This document shows, piece by piece, positions 57,962-64,000 of a stretch of DNA of 64,000 nucleotides. Positions within the stretch are counted from its first letter, which is position 1. Each line of letters starts with the position of its first letter. Under the pieces are notes generated by a model. The model searched no databases, had not been told where the DNA came from, and saw nothing but the letters and a program-made list of their open reading frames with translations. Source of the DNA: Membranihabitans marinus (GTDB lineage Bacteria; Bacteroidota; Bacteroidia; Chitinophagales; Saprospiraceae); contig NZ_JAJQYA010000003.1 of the NCBI RefSeq assembly GCF_021729155.1, positions 230,706 to 294,705 of the forward strand, in the 5' to 3' direction. Made by a program: the position numbers and the translations under genes.

Positions 57962-59365
57962 ATGAAAAAATTATTAATTGTTTTCCTTGTGGCAATATTG
58001 GCCAATGTAGATGCTTTTGGTCAGTGCAAAACATGGGTTGATTCACCTCAGAAAGAAGAAGGTGAAAACTATCACAGTATTTATAGACCATTGGTCAGAA
58101 ATGAGAAGTATGAGCAGGCCTTCCCTCATTGGCAAAAAGCCTTTGAAATCGCACCAGCGGCCGATGGGAAAAGAGATTATCACTATATGGATGGGATAGC
58201 CATCTACAAACATTTCTTTAATAGCGAGACTGATGCAGCTAAAAAAGAAGAATACAAACAAAAGATATTGGAACTTTACCAAGGTGCTATTGATTGTTAT
58301 GAAGCACGGGTAATTGAGGTGAGAGATTGTGATGATCTGTGTTACAATGCCTTAATCGGTAAAATATACGGACGAATGGGTTACGATATGTTCTATGCCC
58401 TACAATCACCGTATGAAGAGACCAAAAAAGCCATGGAAAAAGCCATTGAGTATGTGGGTAAAGGGGTAGAGTACATTGTGTTGGAACCTTTGGCCTATAT
58501 TACTGTCGCTGATTTCCAAGCGGGTAAAATTTCTGCCGATGAGACTAGAAAAGTACACGATGAGTTAATCGAAATAGCTGACTACAACATCGAAGTGGAT
58601 CAAGAATTTGGTGAGTATTACGACATTACCAAGCAGCGATTTTTGGCTTACTTTAAGCCTATCGAAAGCAAGATCTTTGACTGTGCTTATTTCAAAACCA
58701 AACTCATGCCTTTGTATGAAGAGAATCCCAAAGATTTTGACAATCTAAAATACATATTCAGTGTTCTTAAACAACAGGGATGTGCGGACGACGACGAATT
58801 CTTGGTAAAAGTTAAAACGGAATACGAAACTTTGGCTGCCGAGTTTAATGCAGAAAAATTGGCTGAATTGGAAGCTAAAAACCCTGGTTATGCAGCGAAG
58901 AAAAGATATGACGAAGGCAATTATGAAGCAGCAGCCGAAAAATATGAGGAAGCTGCAGCAGCTGAAGAAGATGTTGAGAAGAAGGCCAGTTACTATTTCT
59001 CTTTGGCTTCTATCCAGTTTAGAAATTTGAAAAAATATGCCGATGCTAGAAAAAATGCTTTGTTGGCGGCACAATATCGACCTGATTGGGGAAGACCTTA
59101 TATGTTGATCGGTGATATGTATGCTACTTCAAGTAGAAATTGTGGAGATGCATGGAATCAAAGACTTGCTGTAGTTGCGGCCATCGACAAATATTCTAGA
59201 GCCAAGTCTGTAGATAGCAGTGTAGCTCAAGAGGCCAGTTCACGGATTGCTCGATACAGTGCATCAAGACCAGACAAGGAAGATGCCTTTATGAGAGGAT
59301 TTACTGACGGAGCGACTACTAAGGTAGGATGCTGGATCGGTGAGACTGTCAAATTGAATTTTTAA
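57962..59365 (+). CDS. Exported TPR protein, paralogue 1
   Basis: 467 residues. Signal peptide about 1-20 (ending AFGQC), then TPR-like helices. The first half has KYEQAFPHWQKAFEIAPAAD and the C-terminal half three further units (DEGNYEAAAEKYEEAA, KYADARKNALLAAQYRPDWG). It ends with the motif GCWIGETVKL. Not an enzyme by any motif I can see; TPR folds bind peptides. The paralogue at 59572 shares both ends. A strong terminator follows. Confidence 0.75.
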   Translation: MKKLLIVFLVAILANVDAFGQCKTWVDSPQKEEGENYHSIYRPLVRNEKYEQAFPHWQKAFEIAPAADGKRDYHYMDGIAIYKHFFNSETDAAKKEEYKQKILELYQGAIDCYEARVIEVRDCDDLCYNALIGKIYGRMGYDMFYALQSPYEETKKAMEKAIEYVGKGVEYIVLEPLAYITVADFQAGKISADETRKVHDELIEIADYNIEVDQEFGEYYDITKQRFLAYFKPIESKIFDCAYFKTKLMPLYEENPKDFDNLKYIFSVLKQQGCADDDEFLVKVKTEYETLAAEFNAEKLAELEAKNPGYAAKKRYDEGNYEAAAEKYEEAAAAEEDVEKKASYYFSLASIQFRNLKKYADARKNALLAAQYRPDWGRPYMLIGDMYATSSRNCGDAWNQRLAVVAAIDKYSRAKSVDSSVAQEASSRIARYSASRPDKEDAFMRGFTDGATTKVGCWIGETVKLNF

Positions 59366-59388
59366 GTCAATCTAATCTAAGATATATG

Positions 59389-59424
59389 AACCTCCTCTGG
59401 TGTAATACTAGAGGAGGTTTTTTT
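59389..59424 (+). terminator. Intrinsic terminator after TPR paralogue 1
   Basis: AACCTCCTCT (59389-59398) pairs perfectly with AGAGGAGGTT (59410-59419), followed by seven T. It separates the two TPR genes into distinct transcription units. Confidence 0.85.
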
Positions 59425-59571
59425 ATGTATGGATATTCCTTTATTACAAGGATTTAAATATTTCTGGGATAATTGGCGTTACCGTGGTATAATATGATAA
59501 TCAACAAGGACGCAGGATGGACTATATTTTAACCAAAATTCTTATATTCACGCGTTATAATAAATGTCTAT

Positions 59572-61011
59572 ATGATGAGAGTAAATCTAGGTTTCTTTAT
59601 TTTGGCCGTAATGGCGGTTTTTTGTTTTAATTGTACACCGAAGCTATCTACTGATATAGGAGAAGAAAATCAACAAGCTGCTGCCTCAGATGTGATGCAG
59701 GATCTGGGACCTTGTGCTACTTTTTCGGATTCTCCAATGGGAGATGATGCGATTACCGCTCATGTGCTTTATCGGGATTTGTTAAAGATGAAAAAATACG
59801 ATCAGGCCTTCCCTTTTTGGAAAAAGGCCTATAAAATCGCTCCAGCTGCCGATGGAAAGCGGAATACTCATTTTGCTGATGGTATCTACTTTTATCAGCG
59901 ATTTTACGAGGCTGCTACCGATGAGGAATTGAAATCCAAGTACGTAGACACCATTTTTGGATTATACGATCAGATGGCTGCATGTTATGGCAAAGACGGA
60001 TATGTAGCTGGTCGTAAGGCTTTTGATTATTATTATACCTATAAAGATTTAGTAGATCAAGATTCAATCTATTCTCTGTTTACTCAATCCTTGGACATGG
60101 ATGGAGATAGTGCCTACTTTTTTATTTTAAATCCATTTACAGATTTATTGGTACGTCGATATTTTGACGATAAAGTATCTTTTGAAGAGGCACAACAATA
60201 CGCTTCCAAAATATTGAACCGCCTTCAGATTGGTCTCGATAGTGGAAAAGATAAGGCGCAATGGGACATTATCAATAACTATGTACCTGCGCGTTTGTCC
60301 GCTTTTGAAGGAGAAAAAGGATTTTTTGATTGCAACTATTATATCGAAAAATACATTCCAGAATTTGAGGCAGCAGGCAATGATTGCGAAGTTATCAATA
60401 CAGTGTATCGCAATCTAATTTGGGGAGGCTGTGCAGCTGATGATCCTCATATAGTGAGAGTTCGGCAAGCACGAGATGCCAATTGTAAACAGCCAGAAGT
60501 AGCCAGTAAGTCATCGAAGGCTCGCGAAGGCTTTAATGCTCTAGAAAGCGGGGATTTTGAGTTGGCTATCGACTTATTTGATCAGGCGGCTAATGAAACT
60601 ACAGATACTGAACGACAGGCGCAGTTGTACTTAGTGATTGCTAAAATATATTATGGAAGTTTAAAAAGATTTCCAGAGGCGAGGACTTATGCATTGAAGG
60701 CAGCTTCTGTGAAGGACAATTGGGGAGCACCTTATTTGTTGATCGGCAAGCTCTATGCCAGTTCAGGTCCTTTGTGCGGACCAGGAACCGGATGGGATAG
60801 CCAGATTGTTACATGGCCAGCAATTGATAAATGGGAAGTCGCCAGAAAAATAGATCCCGAGTCAGCGGCTGAAGCCAGTCAACTCATCAGTAGATATCGA
60901 CAATATATGCCCACAAAGGAAGATGTATTTATCAGAACCCTAAAGGCAGGTGAATCTTTTAGAGTCAACTGTTGGATCCAAGAAACTACCCGTATTCGAA
61001 CCGTTGATTAA
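59572..61011 (+). CDS. Exported TPR protein, paralogue 2, probable lipoprotein
   Basis: 479 residues. A hydrophobic N-terminus ends FCFNCTPK, a possible but imperfect lipobox (Cys21). Shared with paralogue 1: KYDQAFPFWKKAYKIAPAAD, then DFELAIDLFDQAANETTDTE, WGAPYLLIGKLYASSG and the final NCWIQETTRIRT. An extra loop around GPGTGWDS distinguishes it. Function unknown; a periplasmic or surface-anchored scaffold fits. It has its own upstream region of about 147 bp after the terminator. Confidence 0.72.
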   Translation: MMRVNLGFFILAVMAVFCFNCTPKLSTDIGEENQQAAASDVMQDLGPCATFSDSPMGDDAITAHVLYRDLLKMKKYDQAFPFWKKAYKIAPAADGKRNTHFADGIYFYQRFYEAATDEELKSKYVDTIFGLYDQMAACYGKDGYVAGRKAFDYYYTYKDLVDQDSIYSLFTQSLDMDGDSAYFFILNPFTDLLVRRYFDDKVSFEEAQQYASKILNRLQIGLDSGKDKAQWDIINNYVPARLSAFEGEKGFFDCNYYIEKYIPEFEAAGNDCEVINTVYRNLIWGGCAADDPHIVRVRQARDANCKQPEVASKSSKAREGFNALESGDFELAIDLFDQAANETTDTERQAQLYLVIAKIYYGSLKRFPEARTYALKAASVKDNWGAPYLLIGKLYASSGPLCGPGTGWDSQIVTWPAIDKWEVARKIDPESAAEASQLISRYRQYMPTKEDVFIRTLKAGESFRVNCWIQETTRIRTVD

Positions 61012-61071
61012 TACCAAAGAGTTGACCAAAGGTTGTTAGATTCTATCTTTGTAGGCATATTATAATAACTG

Positions 61072-61377
61072 TCAATTGGTAAGCTTAGCCACTTGTTTGG
61101 TTAATTCGGAAACGGGTTGAACCCCACTTGCCGACCATTTAAGTTCTCCATTTTGATAGAGATGGACAGTAGGTACACTCATAATGCCCAATTGGGATGC
61201 GATTTTTTGATTTTTATCGATATCAATCTTTACAATTCGCACTTTTTCACCCATTTGGTCTTTGAATGATTGTAGAATTGGACTAAACGATTTACAAGGT
61301 CCACACCAGGTTGCATAGAAATCAATGAGAACCGGAGTTGAACTTTGAATGAGTTCGGGAAAATTAGATTTTGACAT
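61072..61377 (-). CDS. trxA: Thioredoxin
   Basis: 101 residues with the active site WCGPC in DFYATWCGPCKSFSP near 20-34 and the cis-proline region MSVPTVHLYQNGE near 70-82. No signal peptide, so it acts in the cytosol. Typical thioredoxin length. It is divergent from the FKBP gene, with start codons only 29 bp apart. Confidence 0.92.
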   Translation of the reverse strand: MSKSNFPELIQSSTPVLIDFYATWCGPCKSFSPILQSFKDQMGEKVRIVKIDIDKNQKIASQLGIMSVPTVHLYQNGELKWSASGVQPVSELTKQVAKLTN

Positions 61378-61406
61378 AGTATGAATTGTTTTTTAATTTT
61401 AAGATC

Positions 61407-61964
61407 ATGATTCAAAATATAACAAGCTACTTAATTTTTGGTTTAATTCTATTGATATCTTGTAATTCCAACCCTTCTACTACAGAAGAAAAGGGCATAA
61501 CTGAAACTCAGGAGGAGTTGTCCGAAGATGAAAACATTAGATTGGCAATGTTGCTTAAGTCTTCCCCTCAGACTTATATAGATGTGCAGTACAACGATTT
61601 AATAGAATATGCGATAGAGAAGCAATGGCCTGTACAAGCTTCACCTAGCGGTCTTCTATACTGGGTGGAAAAAGAGGGGCGAGCTGTCCAATGGACGGAC
61701 ACTTCTACTTTTCAAGCTCATTATACAGGGAATTTATTGGACGATAAGGTTTTTGATAGCAGTTTCAGTAGAAACCGTGCTTCCACTTTTCGTTTGGACG
61801 AAGTAATCCCGGCTTGGCAGGAAGCTGTGCGATGGATAGGTGAGGGGGGAGTCATTAAAATTCTCGCTACCTCGAATCACGGTTATGGGAATCGTTCCAT
61901 ATCCGATGACATCAAACCCTATACCCCTTTGATCTTCGATTTGGAAGTCATCAAAGTCGAATAA
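61407..61964 (+). CDS. FKBP-type peptidyl-prolyl isomerase, lipoprotein
   Basis: 185 residues from ATG 61407; an in-frame TTG at 61386 is less likely. A hydrophobic N-terminus with lipobox LISC (Cys20) suggests a lipoprotein. The FKBP domain occupies the second half: FQAHYTGNLLDDKVFDSSF, the active-site aromatic in IPAWQEAVRWIGEGGV, and PLIFDLEVIKV at the end. It speeds folding of proline-containing envelope proteins. Some consensus aromatic residues differ (NHGYG instead of AYG), so activity may be reduced. Confidence 0.85.
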   Translation: MIQNITSYLIFGLILLISCNSNPSTTEEKGITETQEELSEDENIRLAMLLKSSPQTYIDVQYNDLIEYAIEKQWPVQASPSGLLYWVEKEGRAVQWTDTSTFQAHYTGNLLDDKVFDSSFSRNRASTFRLDEVIPAWQEAVRWIGEGGVIKILATSNHGYGNRSISDDIKPYTPLIFDLEVIKVE

Positions 61965-61991
61965 AAGCAAGACACGATATTAATTCAAGAC

Positions 61992-62339
61992 TTAAGGTTG
62001 GATTTCGTCGAATAGATTGTTGAGTCGATACATTTCATCTAAAGTGTCATCTAATACAAAATCGATGTCGGGAACGCGTCGAATATGTTTTTTAATTCTC
62101 GATCCAAATGCTGATTTTAATCTCGATTTTTCAGATTCCATTTCCAAGATTACATTGGCTTTGTCTTCTCGGTTGTAGACACTTAAATATATTTTGGCAT
62201 ATCTGAGGTCAGAACTCATATGCACATGAGTAATACTCACTAGGGCATCTTTGTATATGTAACTTCCTTCGTGTTGTAAAACTACACTAAAATGCCTTTT
62301 TACCAATTCTCCTACTTGTTGTTGTCGCTTATTTTGCAT
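61992..62339 (-). CDS. rbfA: Ribosome-binding factor A
   Basis: 115 residues with the KH-like fold of RbfA: VGELVKRHFSVVLQHEGSY near the N-terminus, SITHVHMSSDLRYAKIYLSV and the C-terminal RRVPDIDFVLDDTLDEM. RbfA helps 16S rRNA mature in the 30S subunit. Leftward, tail to tail with the FKBP gene (27 bp between stops). Confidence 0.92.
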   Translation of the reverse strand: MQNKRQQQVGELVKRHFSVVLQHEGSYIYKDALVSITHVHMSSDLRYAKIYLSVYNREDKANVILEMESEKSRLKSAFGSRIKKHIRRVPDIDFVLDDTLDEMYRLNNLFDEIQP

Positions 62340-62605
62340 AGTTTAACTTTATTTGTCTACCTCTTAATGGACTTTATTTGAAATTAAGTCTTAAAACGGA
62401 GGATTAATTGGAGGTATTGTTCCTTTGAAATATCAAATATCTTAATATTTATTTAAGTTTGGGCATGGATTCTCATATAAATTGTAAGCTTCTATGTCAT
62501 TGGACTAAGGTGTTGTAGTGACGATAAGGTCAAGCTACATGTCGAGGTATGTGATGAAAATAATCGATTATTGGGGATCTTATACGATAAAAAATGGTAA
62601 TTAAA
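62340..62605. other. Non-coding region upstream of rbfA
   Basis: No ORF or known RNA is seen in this 266-bp stretch. It should contain the rbfA promoter. It leads into the repeat and IS region. Confidence 0.4.
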
Positions 62606-62672
62606 CGTAAGCGACCAAGTAATTACGTCTTTATGCAGTAATTAATCGAGATGAACCTTTTGTAAAATGAAC
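62606..62672 (+). repeat. 67-bp direct repeat, copy A1 (IS66-like end plus 44-bp tail)
   Basis: Starts CGTAAGCGACCAAG and ends AAAATGAAC. It matches copy A2 (63296-63362) at 62 of 67 positions, and its first 22 bases match the terminal sequence of the IS66-type element at 63363. No transposase is beside it. Confidence 0.8.
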
Positions 62673-62703
62673 AGCTTAATTCATTGGTTTTATCATAGAA
62701 TAC

Positions 62704-63295
62704 TCGGGTATGCCCGATCATCTTAATAAATAAGTCCTAAAAGGAAGTAGTCAAATAGCCGTGGTTTGAAAAACCACGGTAATGGCATCAAACAATGTTG
62801 ATTTGGCGGACTTTTTGCCAAATGAGAATTAGTTGACCATACTATCTACTGACAATATCACCAACCTTTTTATATTATCTGATTGCAAAAAGTGTGATAA
62901 ATCCATATGCATCGCCATTTATCTTATCATTCAATTCGCATCAATCTTTGATTTTAATAGAGACATGATATTTGCTGCCGATTTTACGGGGCATTGATAC
63001 CTCGACGTAGAGACACGACTGAATGAAGTAGTCTGAAAGACTACCAAATGCCCTTAATGGGTATTTGATAAAGGAGCCGAAACCTCCGCGTTTCGGGAGG
63101 GCTGGCCTTGCGTCTCCTAACACCACCTATTTGAGACGCAGGGTATTGCGTCTTAAATATTGTAGATTGAGACTAATTATTATGTTTTTGATAGCAATAA
63201 TTTAACTTACTATAATGATGCGTCGTCATGCCACAATGGGCATGACTTCACTCATCCGATGGATATTTAATCCATCGGGTTGCTCTATAGAGCAA
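62704..63295. repeat. Cluster of short palindromes in non-coding DNA
   Basis: At least eight inverted repeats with short loops: 62704-62717, 62759-62779, 63028-63044, 63046-63066, 63077-63096, 63109-63141, 63225-63246, 63256-63278, and a perfect 16-bp palindrome at 63280-63295 (TTGCTCTATAGAGCAA) that touches repeat A2. Each would fold into a stable hairpin. They have different sequences, so they are not a CRISPR. They resemble the REP-type palindromes spread by Y1 transposases, but no such transposase gene is in view. Confidence 0.65.
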
Positions 63296-63362
63296 CGTAT
63301 GCGACCAAGCAACTACGTCTTTATGCAATAATCAATCGAGATGAACCTTTTGTAAAATGAAC
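63296..63362 (+). repeat. 67-bp direct repeat, copy A2, abutting the IS66-like end
   Basis: CGTATGCGACCAAG to AAAATGAAC. It is 690 bp from A1 and the same length to the base. A third partial copy (63363-63384) follows immediately and is the outer end of the IS element. Confidence 0.8.
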
Positions 63363-63384
63363 GTAAGCGACCAAGCAACTACGT
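63363..63384 (+). repeat. Terminal inverted-repeat candidate of the IS66-family element
   Basis: A GTAAGCG start, the pattern I associate with IS66-family ends, lies 8 bp beyond the transposase stop. The matching opposite end is outside the window. Confidence 0.6.
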
Positions 63385-63391
63385 ATAAAAA

Positions 63392-64000
63392 TTACAATGG
63401 TGATTCTCCAGGCAAAAGTTCATAAATGCGATTCACAGGATAAGATGAGATTTTTTCCAGCGTTTCTTTTAGCCATACCATTTCGTTGATGCCACGTTGT
63501 TTGCATGTTAATAGTAAAGAATACAGCATTGCAATATTTTGAGCTCCTTCATGGGATCCAGCAAATAAAAAGTTTTTCCTGCCCAGTGCCAATGGCCTTA
63601 TTTGGTTCTCAATTAAATTATTGTCCAATTGAAAACGTGGATTTTCAGCTGCTGCTTTTATTTTTTTCCATTGGGCATTATAGTAATACATGGCCTTTCC
63701 GATCAGACTTTTAGGCAATACATTTTCGTAGTCTGATAAACATCGACTATGTATTTGTTCCAATATTGGTAAGATTTCTTCCGTACGTACTTTCTGTCGT
63801 TCTTCCATGGTTCCATCCCTGCAAGCTGCTTCCTTGCGATAAACCGTTTGGATTTGACTCAATACCCAATGCGACCTTTCAGCATCACTATCTTTGGCTT
63901 TTTCAAAATATCGACGTGCATGGGCTAGGCAACCCAATAAAGTAATTGAGGGTTTTGCTTTGGCTATATTATCATAAACCTTGTAACCATCACATTGGAC
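63392..64000 (-). CDS. IS66-family transposase, C-terminal part (partial)
   Basis: 203 codons open at the window edge. VQCDGYKVYDNI, which carries a catalytic Asp of the DDE domain, is followed by LGCLAHARRYFEKA. The last catalytic residue, Glu, lies in LDNNLIENQIRPLALGRKN, with LFAGSHEGAQNIAMLYSLL after it. The C-terminal IS66_C region (CKQRGINEMVWLKETLEKI) is complete. No stop or frameshift is seen, so the visible part could be functional. Upstream genes of the element (tnpA, tnpB) would lie outside the window. Confidence 0.88.
   Translation of the reverse strand, partial: VQCDGYKVYDNIAKAKPSITLLGCLAHARRYFEKAKDSDAERSHWVLSQIQTVYRKEAACRDGTMEERQKVRTEEILPILEQIHSRCLSDYENVLPKSLIGKAMYYYNAQWKKIKAAAENPRFQLDNNLIENQIRPLALGRKNFLFAGSHEGAQNIAMLYSLLLTCKQRGINEMVWLKETLEKISSYPVNRIYELLPGESPL

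Larger units (their letters stand above)
63363..64000 (-). mobile_element. IS66-family insertion sequence (partial at window edge)
   Basis: The 3' part of an IS66-type transposase gene plus one probable terminal repeat. The element extends past the right edge. The two 67-bp copies to the left suggest earlier insertions or deletion products of the same family. Confidence 0.8.

Noticed and set aside
62941..63126. A 61-codon leftward frame with PALPKRGGFGSF
   Set aside because: It lies across several palindromes, and its sequence is what such repeats give when translated. Not a real gene.
62704..63295. Possible CRISPR array
   Set aside because: The palindromes differ from each other and there are no equal-length repeats with unique spacers or cas genes.

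Overview
The window comes from a low-GC Bacteroidota chromosome. The evidence is a DUF6029/Omp28 pair, a type IX secretion-like C-terminal domain on an esterase, OmpP1/FadL-type porins, RNase Y, an ATP synthase operon without atpD/atpC, and promoters of the TTTG / TAnnTTTG kind rather than -35/-10. A member of the Saprospiria or a neighbouring class is plausible, but the sequence alone does not settle it. Most of the window is housekeeping sequence. The accessory parts are a surface-polysaccharide region (about 14.7-28.3 kb) and a repeat/IS region (about 62.6-64 kb).

Layout. 0-2 kb: the ferrous iron uptake genes feoA and feoB (feoB cut by the window edge), a short malic enzyme, and tRNA-Ala(GGC). 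2-14.5 kb: a beta-CASP nuclease, a secreted esterase, a K+-dependent membrane pyrophosphatase, a Tsp/Prc protease, a small conserved protein, an ABC-F ATPase and a YfhO-like membrane protein. 14.7-28.3 kb: glycan genes, namely two methyltransferases, a polysaccharide pyruvyl transferase, four intact glycosyltransferases and two flippases. 28.4-33 kb: an M1 peptidase, a TlpA-like thioredoxin, a DUF6029 protein and an Omp28-like lipoprotein. 33-38 kb: pheT, a short coiled-coil gene, zapA and rny. 38.5-43.7 kb: atpBEFHAG. 43.8-53.3 kb: DUF2147, a methyltransferase, proS, a low-complexity surface protein, a FadL-like porin, acetoacetyl-CoA synthetase and a Pro/Gln-rich protein. 53.4-62.3 kb: a 40-residue membrane peptide, tdk, purH, coaX, an outer-membrane protein, two paralogous TPR proteins, thioredoxin, an FKBP lipoprotein and rbfA. 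62.6-64 kb: short palindromes, 67-bp direct repeats and the end of an IS66-family element.

The most informative structure is in the polysaccharide region. A three-gene cassette (GT4, flippase, GT2; 18.75-22.6 kb) has a second, diverged copy at 25.25-27.4 kb. In that copy the GT4 has lost about 289 codons in frame, the flippase is intact, and the GT2 survives only as a short non-coding remnant. Both copies start behind the same 18-bp sequence. This looks like duplication followed by selective decay that spared one transporter.

Other points worth attention are a 13-bp hairpin between atpE and atpF, a 40-codon membrane peptide upstream of tdk, a secreted Asp/Tyr - Gly/Tyr - Ser/Thr/Arg low-complexity protein, a TPR pair sharing a C-terminal CWIxET motif, and the nested IS66-like ends. 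I found no clear defence system, CRISPR array or prophage. No wholly new system is demonstrated; the decayed cassette and the uncharacterised secreted proteins are the best leads.
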